This document shows, in pieces, positions 16,542 to 26,600 of a stretch of DNA of 64,000 nucleotides (its first letter is position 1; each line of letters opens with the position of its first letter). The position numbers and the translations under genes are program-made. The stretch comes from JABDMH01 sp965223165 (GTDB lineage: Bacteria; Bacteroidota; Bacteroidia; Chitinophagales; Saprospiraceae), in assembly GCA_965223165.1 (NCBI GenBank), contig CBDCVQ010000014.1, forward strand, positions 186,001 to 250,000. The letters are read 5' to 3'. Under the pieces are notes generated by a model. It did no database searches. It worked only from the letters and a program-made list of their open reading frames with translations, and was not told the origin of the DNA.

Positions 16542-19259
16542 ATGACCATCGTAATGCCAGTCCGTTATTCCAGATCTCCCCTACTGTTGGCATGCTTCTT
16601 TCTCTGGGCCACCAGCGTCCATGCCACGCACAACCGGGCGGGGGAGATCACCTACGAGCAAATCGGCACACTAACGATCAGAGCAACGATCACGACGTAC
16701 ACACAGACCAGTAGCGTGAGCGCTGACCGCGACACCCTTCAGATCTTCTGGGGCGATAGCACCTCTAGCTGGCTCTACCGCGCTAATGGTACCGGCGATG
16801 AACTGCCCAATGACATCAAGCGAAACTTTTACGTCGGCGAACATATTTATCCCGGGGCGGCCACCTACACTCTTAGCACCACCGACCCCAATCGGATTGC
16901 GGGTATAGAGAACATTGACTTTCCGAATTCGGTCAATGTGCGCTTTCACATAGCTACGACATTCACCCTCCTCAGCAGTCAGTTTCAGGGACAAAATAGT
17001 TCGGCTGTGCTGCTCCAACCTCCAATCGACATTGCCTGTTTGGGACAACGATACATTCATAATCCCAACGCTTACGATCCTGATGGAGATAGCCTGGCCT
17101 ATTCCTTAATTGTGCCCCTGCAAGACAATGGCAGTGAAGTGCCCAATTATCGGTTTCCAGATGAAATCGCCAGTGGCCCGGAAAATACGTTGTGGCTGGA
17201 TCCATTGACAGGCGATCTGATTTGGGATGCTCCCCAAATGCCGGGTGATTACAACCTGGCCATCTTGATCCGCGAATACCGGCAGGGCGTCCTGATCAAT
17301 ACGATCATTCGTGATATGCAGGTGGAGGTCAGAAGCTGCGACAATCGTCCGCCAACCCTCGAGGTGGCCTCCGAGCTCTGTGTGGTGGCAGGGGAGCTCA
17401 TCCAGTTGCCCGTCATCGCGACTGACCCTGACGCTCCGGATCAGTTGGTCTCGGTCACGGCCATTGGAGGTCCACTGGCACTGGAGCAGGGAGCGGCGAC
17501 CTTTTCACCAGATGGGACGATTTGGAGTCATCCCGCCAAGGGCACATTCACTTGGCAGACGCGCTGCGAGCACATTTCTCCGCAAACCTATACGGTCGTC
17601 TTTCGAGCCGTAGACAATTTTTTTGGAGACAGTGGTCTGTCGGATCTCAAGACGACCCGAATCAAGGTGGTAGGCCCTCCTCCCGAGAATCTCACCGTCA
17701 CCAACCAAGAAGGCAGCAACAAACTGCACTGGAACAAACCGTATGCCTGCGATCAGGCTGCCGATGAGTTCTTTCGTGGCTTCACTATCTGGCGTAAGTC
17801 CACCAGCCAACCCTTTGTCATCGACACCTGTCGTCCGGGTCTGGAGGGATATACCCCCATCGCTTTTGGCGAGCGTACAATGGAATCGGGACGATACGTG
17901 TTCTGCGATGAGGGCATCGAGCTGGGTGCCTCCTATTGCTATCGAATCACGGCGGCCTTCGGCAGGTTATCAGCGGCTGGCTACCCATACAACTTGACCG
18001 AAAGTCTGGCGTCAAATGAAGACTGCGCCGGCTTTGCCAGTGATCGTCCGCTTATGACGAAGGTCTCCGTGTCGCAAACCAGTCGCACCGACGGTGCGAT
18101 GGCCGTCTCTTGGACCCGACCCAGATCCATCGAGCTCGCAAGTCTGGAGGGCCCATTCACTTTTCAGCTGTATCGTGGGACCGGATTCGATCCCGGGCAA
18201 GTAGCGCCCGTCACCGGTGCGGTCTTCACGGCCCCAAGTGTGGCAAGCCTGGACACGCACTACGTGGATCAAGGCCTGAATACGGTCAACGCCCCCTACA
18301 CCTACCACATCGTGCTGGAGCGAAATGGGGCCTCCATCAGCCAATCCCAAGAGGCGTCGTCCGTCTTCCTAGAGGTGAGCGGCGCGGATCGACGAAATAT
18401 ACTGACGTTTAGGGCGAAGACTCCCTGGACCAACTATCGATATGAGATCTACCGGCGCGTTGCCGGATCGAACGAGTTCACCCGGCTAGCGTCTACCACG
18501 TCGTCGCCATATGTGGACCATGATGTCATCAATGGCACGGAATACTGCTATTATGTAGCCTCCGAGGGCTCCTACGGATTTTCGATCGTGGCAGACTCCC
18601 TGATCAATCTTTCTCAGATGGCTTGTGCTACGCCAGCAGATGTCGATCCACCCTGCCCTCCGGAACTCACTGTCACGAACTCCTGCTCAGCAGGTCCCGG
18701 AGCAGTGCCAACGTTGCTCAACTCGCTCCAATGGTCGCTTTCTGCCGCCACCTGCTCCGCCCCGGAGGACGTAGCAGCCTACCATGTCTACTACGAGCCG
18801 CAGCCGGGGACGGGATTCACGCAGATCGCCGAAGCGCTCGATCCGAGCACCCCAGCCTTTCAGCATGGATCGGACCAAGGGATATCGGGTTGCTACTACG
18901 TCACAGCCTTGGATTCTCTGGCCAACGAAAGCGACAGTAGCAACGTGATCTGCGTAGAGCACTGTCCCATCTACCAACTTCCCAACACTTTTACCCCAAA
19001 CGACGATGGCCACAACGACATCTTTCGTCCCTATCCCTACCAGTCAATCGAGCGTGTAGAAATGGTCATCTTCAATCGATGGGGGCAGGTCGTATTCCGG
19101 ACTACGGACCCCGATATAAATTGGACCGGCCAAAATCTGGCCAGTCACGATCTGAGCCAGGGAGTCTATCATTACACTTGCAAGCTTTTTGAATCCAAGA
19201 TCCAAGGCACCGTCGAAAACCCCAATGTCTTGCGAGGATTCATCGAATTGATCCGGTAG
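16542..19259 (+). CDS. Surface protein with gliding-motility C-terminal domain, paralogue 2
   Basis: A 905-residue paralogue of the protein at 12117-14852, colinear throughout: signal peptide (LLLACFFLWATSVHA), THNRAGEITYEQIG domain, Ig/fibronectin-like middle (KVVGPPPENLTV, FRGFTIWRK, VASEGSYGFS) and C-terminal type IX type B sorting domain (NTFTPNDDGHNDIFRPYP to FIELIR). Several stretches are near identical at protein level while the DNA has diverged, so the duplication is not recent. The ATG at 16542 or 16554 fits the signal peptide; a start at 16467 adds an unrelated 25-residue leader. It ends just before the terminator it shares in a convergent arrangement with rpoC. Function unknown beyond surface display. 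Confidence 0.9.
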   Translation: MTIVMPVRYSRSPLLLACFFLWATSVHATHNRAGEITYEQIGTLTIRATITTYTQTSSVSADRDTLQIFWGDSTSSWLYRANGTGDELPNDIKRNFYVGEHIYPGAATYTLSTTDPNRIAGIENIDFPNSVNVRFHIATTFTLLSSQFQGQNSSAVLLQPPIDIACLGQRYIHNPNAYDPDGDSLAYSLIVPLQDNGSEVPNYRFPDEIASGPENTLWLDPLTGDLIWDAPQMPGDYNLAILIREYRQGVLINTIIRDMQVEVRSCDNRPPTLEVASELCVVAGELIQLPVIATDPDAPDQLVSVTAIGGPLALEQGAATFSPDGTIWSHPAKGTFTWQTRCEHISPQTYTVVFRAVDNFFGDSGLSDLKTTRIKVVGPPPENLTVTNQEGSNKLHWNKPYACDQAADEFFRGFTIWRKSTSQPFVIDTCRPGLEGYTPIAFGERTMESGRYVFCDEGIELGASYCYRITAAFGRLSAAGYPYNLTESLASNEDCAGFASDRPLMTKVSVSQTSRTDGAMAVSWTRPRSIELASLEGPFTFQLYRGTGFDPGQVAPVTGAVFTAPSVASLDTHYVDQGLNTVNAPYTYHIVLERNGASISQSQEASSVFLEVSGADRRNILTFRAKTPWTNYRYEIYRRVAGSNEFTRLASTTSSPYVDHDVINGTEYCYYVASEGSYGFSIVADSLINLSQMACATPADVDPPCPPELTVTNSCSAGPGAVPTLLNSLQWSLSAATCSAPEDVAAYHVYYEPQPGTGFTQIAEALDPSTPAFQHGSDQGISGCYYVTALDSLANESDSSNVICVEHCPIYQLPNTFTPNDDGHNDIFRPYPYQSIERVEMVIFNRWGQVVFRTTDPDINWTGQNLASHDLSQGVYHYTCKLFESKIQGTVENPNVLRGFIELIR

Positions 19260-19281
19260 CGAGCAAGACTGCCTTTTGGCC

Positions 19282-19321
19282 AAAAAAGATGGGGGTCACC
19301 ACGACTGTGATGACCCCCATC
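19282..19321 (-). terminator. Intrinsic terminator of the rpoBC transcript
   Basis: A perfect 11-bp inverted repeat, GATGGGGGTCA (19288-19298) and TGACCCCCATC (19311-19321), is followed on the minus strand by six T residues (19287-19282). It lies 22 bases past the rpoC stop. The + strand side lacks a T-run, so it works mainly for rpoC, though the stem may also stop readthrough from the convergent surface-protein gene. Confidence 0.92.
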
Positions 19322-19342
19322 TGATATATCTAGTAGAACGTA

Positions 19343-22300
19343 CTAAGTCATAATGACCTCCGCTTCAGGCTCGATTTCTTGCTCCATGAGCGGTTCGCCC
19401 GTGACCAGCAAGGAGTTGAACTCTCTCATGCCGGTACCCGCGGGGATCTTCTTACCTACGATCACATTCTCCTTCAGCCCCATCAGACCATCGCGCTTGG
19501 CTCCAATGGCGGCCGTGCTGAGCACTTTAGTCGTCTCTTGGAAGGAGGCTGCGGATATCCAGCTGTGTGTGCCCAGCGAAGACTTGGTGATCCCTTGCAG
19601 CACAGGACTTGATGTAGCTGCGACCGCGTCTCTGAATTCCACTGCTTTCAGATCATTTCGCTTCAAGAAGGAATTCTCTTCGCGGAGTTGACGCAGTGTC
19701 ACCAGCTGACCCGGCTTCAACTTGTTGGAGTCACCGGCATCCGTGACAAACTTCTTGTCAAAGATCCAGTCATTTTGCTCAAGGAAGTCATACTTCTCAA
19801 CCGCCTCTCCCTCTAAGAAGCTGGTGTCGCCCGGATCCTCGATGATCACTCTACGCATCATTTGTCGGACGATCACCTCGATGTGCTTGTCATTGATCGT
19901 GATCCCCTGTGCCCGGTAAACTTCCTGGACACCATTGACCAAATAGGATTGAACGGCAAAAGGTCCTTTGATACTCAGGATGTCCTTTGGTGCAATGGCT
20001 CCATCAGAAAGCTGCGTACCGGCTCGGACAAAATCGCCCTCCTGCACCAGGATGTGCTTGGACAGGCCGATGAGGTACTTTCGCACCTGATCGTCCTTGG
20101 CCTTGACGATCACCTCGCGGTTACCACGCTTGATCTTGCCAAAGGACACCACCCCATCAATCTCGGCAGTAACGGCCGGATTGGAAGGATTACGCGCCTC
20201 AAACAACTCAGTCACCCGAGGCAGACCACCCGTGATATCGGAGATTTTACCCAGGTTACGTGGAATCTTGGCGATGATCTGGCCCGACACGATCTCGGCA
20301 CCCTCCTCGACGGAAATATATGCTCCCACCGGCAGGTTGTACGTACGAAGATCTTCGCCATCCTTATTGACGATACGGATCGTGGGTATCTTACGCTTCT
20401 TCTTGGACTCCACGATCACCTTCTCCGCATAGCCTGTCTGATCATCCCGCTCGATGCGATAGGTCTCACCCTCCTCAATGGATTCAAACTCAATGAGTCC
20501 GCCAAACTCTGAAATGATCACCGCATTAAAGGGATCCCACTCACAGATGGGGTCACCTTTCTTTACTTTTTGCTTGTCCTTGATAAAGAGATTGGCGCCA
20601 TACGGTATATACATCGAGGTGTAGAGCTTGCCTGTTTCCGGATCGCTGATACGGATCTCACCGGTTCGGGACAGGATCACCTCTTTGCTTGAGCCATTCT
20701 CAGATAAGGTTGTTGTCTTGATGCTGTCAAATTCGACGACACCGTCAAATTTTGAAGTCAGCTCGGACTCTGCCTTGGTCACGGATGCAATACCTCCCAC
20801 GTGGAAGGTACGCAGCGTGAGCTGGGTACCGGGTTCGCCGATCGACTGCGCGGCAATGATTCCGACAGCATCTCCTCGCTCGGCAATTCTGCCGGAGGCC
20901 AAGTTCTTGCCGTAGCATTTTCTGCAGACGCCCCGCTTGGTCTCGCAGGTCAACACCGAGCGGATGGTCACTGCCTCCACGCCTGCGTCATCGATGGCCT
21001 GAGCAGCCTTCTCGTCAATGTATCCATCTGCCTCCACCAGCACTTCGTCGGTGACTGGATGCAGGATTTCATAGAGGGTAAATCGACCCTCCACCCTACG
21101 AGACAGGGGCTCAATCACTTTTTCATTGTCTTTCAGCGCCTGTGTCTCAATACCTCTGAGCGTGCCGCAGTCCTCCATCATGACTACCACGTCTTGCGCC
21201 ACGTCTACCAATCTTCGCGTCAGGTATCCGGCATCTGCCGTCTTTAGGGCAGTGTCCGCCAGACCCTTCCTAGCACCGTGTGTCGAAATAAAGTACTCCA
21301 GTACAGACAGTCCGTCTAAGAAGTTTGACAGGATGGGGTTTTCGATAATGGCCGCCCCGGTATCTCCCGATTTCCTCGGCTTAGCCATTAGACCCCGCAA
21401 TCCGCATAGCTGCTTGATCTGTTGCTTTGAGCCCCTGGCTCCCGAGTGTAGCATCATGTACACCGAGTTGAAGCCGTCCTTGTGCTCTGAGAGCTCCTTC
21501 AAGAGCGTGTCTGTGATCGTATTGTCCGCGTAGGTCCACTTGTCAATGATCTGATTGTACCTTTCATTGTTGGTGATCAGACCCATGTTGTAGTTTTCCC
21601 AAACCTCATCCACCTCCGTCTGCGCCTCGTCCAGCACGTTGGATTTGACCGTCGGCGTGATGAGATCCCCCAGGTTGAAAGACAAGCCTCCTTTAAACGA
21701 CCAGTAGAAGCCGAGATCTTTAATCTTGTCCAGAAACTGGGCTGTGACCTCCATATCGGTGCGGCTGATAATCTTCGAGATTACCCGCTTTAGATTGCGC
21801 TTGGTCAGCAGCTCATTGATAAAGGGCAAGCCGTCTGGCACAGCCAGATTAAACAACACCCGACCCACGGTGGTCTCGATGAGCTTGGTCTCGACCGTAC
21901 CCTCCTCGTCTTCGACGTTTGTCCGCAGCTTGATCGGAGCATGTAATTCTATCTGCCCCTCGTTGAATGCGATTTGTACTTCTTCTGTGGAGTAAAACGC
22001 TGGAATGCTCTCACCATTGGACGCGGAGACCCGCATCTTGCTGAGGTAATACAAGCCCAATACCATATCCTGCGAAGGCAGTGTGATCGGAGAACCGTCC
22101 TGCGGGTTCAGCACATTGTGCGATGACAACATCAGCAGTTGTGCCTCCAAGATGGCCGCCTGGCTCAGGGGAAGATGTACTGCCATCTGGTCACCATCAA
22201 AGTCAGCGTTGAAGGCTCCGCAGACCAATGGATGGAGTTGGATGGCCTTTCCTTCGATCAACTTGGGCTGGAATGCCTGGATCGATAGTCTGTGCAAGGT

Positions 22301-23626
22301 CGGTGCCCTATTGAGCAGTATCGGATGCCCTTTCAATATGTTTTCCAGGATATCCCAGATCACGGAGTCCTTCTTGTCCACCAGCTTCTTGGCCGACTTG
22401 ACCGTCTTGACCACGCCTCGCTCGATCAGTTTGCGTATGATAAAGGGCTTGAAGAGCTCTGCAGCCATACCCTTGGGCAATCCACACTCGTGCAGTTTGA
22501 GGGTGGGACCTACCACGATCACCGATCGACCGGAGTAATCCACCCGCTTACCGAGCAGGTTTTGACGGAATCGTCCTTGCTTACCCTTAAGGATATCACT
22601 CAGCGACTTAAGCGGTCGTCCGCCCTCTGCCTTCACCGCATTGGACTTTCGAGAGTTGTCAAAGAGTGAATCCACTGCCTCCTGCAGCATGCGCTTCTCG
22701 TTTCGCAGGATCACCTCCGGGGCTTTGATCTCCAACAGTCGCTTCAGGCGGTTGTTTCTGATAATCACCCTGCGGTACAGATCGTTGAGGTCCGAACTGG
22801 CAAATCGACCACCGTCAAGCGGCACCAAAGGCCTTAGTTCCGGCGGTACCACAGGCAAGTACTGTATGACCGCCCACTCCGGACGATTTTCAATACGCGT
22901 CAATCCATCACGGAAAGCCTCTACTACCCGCAGTCGCTTCAGAGCCTCCGACTTCCGCTGCTGCGATGTCTCGGTGGCGGCCTGGTGGCGTAGCGAGTAC
23001 GACAAGTCATCCAGATCCAGACGCATCAAGAGCTCGCGGACCGCCTCTGCCCCCATCAACGCTATGAACTTGTTGGGATCATCGTCCTCCAGCATTTGAT
23101 TTTCTCGCGGCAGGGTTTCGACGATCTCAAAGTATTCTTCCTCCGTGAGCAGATCCATCTTGGCAATGCCCTCGGCCTCTTTGGCCCCGGGTTGTACCAC
23201 CACGTACCTTTCATAGTAGATGATCGTCTCCAGCTTCTTACTGGACAGTCCCAGCAGATACCCAATCTTATTGGGCAGGGATTTAAAGAACCAAATGTGC
23301 ACCACGGGCACAACCAGCTTGATGTGGCCCATGCGCTCCCTTCTCACCTTCTTTTCTGTGACCTCCACACCGCAGCGGTCACAGACAATTCCCTTATATC
23401 TGATCCTTTTGTACTTCCCGCAATAGCACTCATAGTCTTTGACCGGACCGAAGATGCGCTCGCAGAAAAGTCCGTCTCTCTCCGGTTTGTACGATCGATA
23501 ATTGATCGTCTCGGGTTTGAGCACTTCGCCATAAGACCGCTCCAAGATGTCATCCGGAGAACAAAGGCTTATGATGATGCTACCAAAATCAGCTCTCGCT
23601 TTCGTGATTGATTTCTTAAAGGACAT
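19343..23626 (-). CDS. rpoC: RNA polymerase subunit beta'
   Basis: A 1427-residue beta' subunit. The zinc-ribbon cysteines are in CYCGKYKRIRYKGIVCDRCG (~residues 68-87), the catalytic magnesium site is NADFDGDQMAVHLP, the bridge helix and trigger loop region reads GIIAAQSIGEPGTQLTLRTFHVGG, and the second zinc site is CETKRGVCRKCYG. The MSFKKS start is preceded by a 27-base gap from rpoB, so the two are co-transcribed. Length is normal for Bacteroidota, without the large insertions seen in proteobacterial beta'. A strong terminator follows. Confidence 0.99.
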   Translation of the reverse strand: MSFKKSITKARADFGSIIISLCSPDDILERSYGEVLKPETINYRSYKPERDGLFCERIFGPVKDYECYCGKYKRIRYKGIVCDRCGVEVTEKKVRRERMGHIKLVVPVVHIWFFKSLPNKIGYLLGLSSKKLETIIYYERYVVVQPGAKEAEGIAKMDLLTEEEYFEIVETLPRENQMLEDDDPNKFIALMGAEAVRELLMRLDLDDLSYSLRHQAATETSQQRKSEALKRLRVVEAFRDGLTRIENRPEWAVIQYLPVVPPELRPLVPLDGGRFASSDLNDLYRRVIIRNNRLKRLLEIKAPEVILRNEKRMLQEAVDSLFDNSRKSNAVKAEGGRPLKSLSDILKGKQGRFRQNLLGKRVDYSGRSVIVVGPTLKLHECGLPKGMAAELFKPFIIRKLIERGVVKTVKSAKKLVDKKDSVIWDILENILKGHPILLNRAPTLHRLSIQAFQPKLIEGKAIQLHPLVCGAFNADFDGDQMAVHLPLSQAAILEAQLLMLSSHNVLNPQDGSPITLPSQDMVLGLYYLSKMRVSASNGESIPAFYSTEEVQIAFNEGQIELHAPIKLRTNVEDEEGTVETKLIETTVGRVLFNLAVPDGLPFINELLTKRNLKRVISKIISRTDMEVTAQFLDKIKDLGFYWSFKGGLSFNLGDLITPTVKSNVLDEAQTEVDEVWENYNMGLITNNERYNQIIDKWTYADNTITDTLLKELSEHKDGFNSVYMMLHSGARGSKQQIKQLCGLRGLMAKPRKSGDTGAAIIENPILSNFLDGLSVLEYFISTHGARKGLADTALKTADAGYLTRRLVDVAQDVVVMMEDCGTLRGIETQALKDNEKVIEPLSRRVEGRFTLYEILHPVTDEVLVEADGYIDEKAAQAIDDAGVEAVTIRSVLTCETKRGVCRKCYGKNLASGRIAERGDAVGIIAAQSIGEPGTQLTLRTFHVGGIASVTKAESELTSKFDGVVEFDSIKTTTLSENGSSKEVILSRTGEIRISDPETGKLYTSMYIPYGANLFIKDKQKVKKGDPICEWDPFNAVIISEFGGLIEFESIEEGETYRIERDDQTGYAEKVIVESKKKRKIPTIRIVNKDGEDLRTYNLPVGAYISVEEGAEIVSGQIIAKIPRNLGKISDITGGLPRVTELFEARNPSNPAVTAEIDGVVSFGKIKRGNREVIVKAKDDQVRKYLIGLSKHILVQEGDFVRAGTQLSDGAIAPKDILSIKGPFAVQSYLVNGVQEVYRAQGITINDKHIEVIVRQMMRRVIIEDPGDTSFLEGEAVEKYDFLEQNDWIFDKKFVTDAGDSNKLKPGQLVTLRQLREENSFLKRNDLKAVEFRDAVAATSSPVLQGITKSSLGTHSWISAASFQETTKVLSTAAIGAKRDGLMGLKENVIVGKKIPAGTGMREFNSLLVTGEPLMEQEIEPEAEVIMT

Positions 23627-23653
23627 ATATGATGACTGTTAAATAGGTCGTGA

Positions 23654-26600
23654 TTAATCAAATTTTACGTCTAACGCCAATCCGCGCAACTCATGAATGA
23701 GTACATTGAATGACTCGGGTATATTTGGCTCGGGCAGATTGTCACCTTTGACGATGGCCTCGTACGTTTTGGCCCGACCGATGATGTCATCGGACTTGAT
23801 CGTCAGCAGCTCTTGCAGGATCGTAGATGCGCCAAATGCCTCGAGAGCCCAAACCTCCATCTCACCAAAGCGTTGGCCACCAAACTGGGCTTTACCTCCC
23901 AATGGCTGCTGCGTGATGAGCGAGTATGGTCCGATGGATCGTGCGTGCATCTTGTCATCGACCATATGCGACAGCTTGAGCATGTAGATCACACCCACCG
24001 TGGCCTGCTGGTGGAATCGATCGCCGGTGCCACCATCGTACAAATACGTCTGTCCCAGACTGGGCAGTCCGGCCTCCTCGATATACGAATCGATCTCTTC
24101 CAAGCTCGCTCCGTCAAAAATCGGGGTGGAGAACTTGAGTCCCAGCTTTTCTCCTGCCCATCCGAGTACCGTCTCGAAGATCTGGCCAAGATTCATCCGC
24201 GAAGGCACACCCAGCGGATTCAGTACAATGTCGACGGGAGTTCCATCCTCCAGGAAGGGCATATCCTCTTGACGCACGATGCGCGATACGATACCTTTGT
24301 TACCGTGTCGACCGGCCAACTTATCTCCCACCTTCAGCTTTCGCTTTTTAGCCATGTAGACCTTGGCTAGCTTGAGCACGCCCGCAGGTAGCTCATCTCC
24401 GATGGAGATGTTAAACTTCTCACGCTTGTAGCGTCCGATCTCCTCGTTGATCTTGATGCTATAGTTGTGCAGCAACCTGGCTATCAGCTTATTGACATCG
24501 TCCTTCTTCGTCCAATTGCCATAATCCACTACCGTGTAGTCGATATTTTTCAGGACGTTCTTGGAGAGCTTGGTGCCCTTCTTGACCAGCATCTCATTGT
24601 AGATGCTCTTGATGCCATTTGAGGTGGCCCCGCCCACTAGCGAGTTTAACTTGTCTACCAACAGGGTCTTCAACTCGTTCAGCGCGATGGCATGCTGGTC
24701 GTCCAAGCGCGTAAGTAGTGTCTTCTCCTGTGCCTTCTTGGTCTTATCCTTCTTGGCACGGGCAAACAACTGCTTATTGATGATCACTCCTTTGGTGGAG
24801 GGTGGAGCTTTCATAGAAGCATCCTTGACATCACCTGCCTTATCCCCAAAGATGGCTCGCAGCAACTTTTCTTCGGGCGTGGGATCTGACTCTCCCTTAG
24901 GCGTGATCTTGCCAATGAGAATATCTCCCTCGCTCACCCAAGCACCGATCCGGATGATCCCGTTTTCGTCGAGGTCTTTTGTGGCCTCTTCGCTGACATT
25001 TGGAATGTCATTCGTCAGTTCTTCCTCTCCGAGCTTGGTGTCTCGTACATCCATCTCGAAGTGCTCGATATGGATCGAGGTGAAGACGTCTTCACGCACC
25101 ACTCGCTCTGAAAGCACAATAGCATCCTCAAAGTTGTATCCTTTCCAGGGCATGAATGCCACCCGCAGGTTTTGTCCCAGGGCCAGCTCGCCCTTGTCCG
25201 TGGCGTAGCCATCGCACAAGATCATTCCTTTCGTCACCCGTTGTCCCTTCTTGACGATGGGTTTCAGGTTGATGCAGGTGCCCTGGTTTGTTCGTCTGAA
25301 CTTGGTCAGGTCGTATGTCTTGAGATTATTCTCAAACGATACCAGTTGGTCCTCTTCTGTACGATCGTATTTGATGCGGATGCTGTCGGCATCTACGTAC
25401 TCCACTACGCCTTCTCCCTCTGCATTGATCAGCATGCGAGAGTCCTGGGCCACCTTGCCTTCCAGACCCGTGCCTACAATAGGTGAGCTCGGACGAAGCA
25501 ACGGAACGGCCTGGCGCTGCATGTTGGAACCCATCAAGGCTCGGTTGGCATCATCATTTTCCAGGAAGGGGATCATCGACGCCGAGACACCCACAATCTG
25601 GTTGGGTGCGACATCCATATATTCGACCTCTGCCGGTGACAAGACCGGGAAGTCTCCGTGCTCGCGGCATTTGATTCGTTCGGAGACAAACGCTCCCTTG
25701 GCATCGATCTTTGAGTTGGCCTGGGCGATACGCTTAAAGTCCTCCCCCTCGGCCGAGAGGTATTCGGCTCCACTCTTCATATCGAGCTTGCCATTACTCA
25801 CTCTGCGATATGGCGTCTCCAAGAATCCCATCTTGTTGACCTTTGCATGCACGCAGAGGGTCGAGATCAGTCCGATGTTAGGTCCTTCCGGTGTCTCGAT
25901 GGTACACAGTCTGCCATAGTGCGAATAGTGCACGTCTCGTACCTCAAAGCCCGCTCGCTCCCGCGATAGGCCACCTGGGCCCAGTGCCGAAATCCGCCGC
26001 TTGTGCGTGATCTCCGACAGCGGGTTGGTCTGGTCGAGGAATTGAGACAGCTGGCTCGTACCAAAGAAGGAGTTGATCACCGACGACAAGGTACGGGCGT
26101 TAATCAAGTCAATAGGTGTAAACACCTCATTGTCACGCACATTCATACGCTCTCGAATGGTTCGAGCCATTCGGGCCAGTCCTACGCCAAACTGAGCGTA
26201 GAGTTGCTCGCCCACCGTACGTACCCGGCGATTGCTCAAGTGGTCGATATCGTCCAGTTCGGCCTTTTGGTTGGTAAGGCTGACCAGATATTTTACGATT
26301 TCGATGATGTCCTCCTTCGTCAATATGAGTGTCTTATCATCGATATCCAGATTGAGCTTTCGATTGATCTTGTAGCGTCCTACCTCGCCCAAGTTGTAGC
26401 GCTTGTCAGAAAAGAACAGCTTGTCGATGATGCCTCTGGCGGTTTCTTCGTCCGGAGGATCAGTACCCCTCAGTTGACGATAGATCTGCTGTACTGCCTC
26501 CAGTTCGGAGCTAGAGACATCTTTCTGCAGGGTATTGTAGATGATCGAGTAGTCCTCATCGATGTCATCTCGCTGGAGGATGACGATCTCAACGTCCGCT

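Noticed and set aside
19862..20512. Long antisense ORFs opposite rpoC and rpoB (for example 19862-20512 and 26003-26740)
   Set aside because: They mirror the codon pattern of the highly conserved polymerase genes and have no signals of their own.
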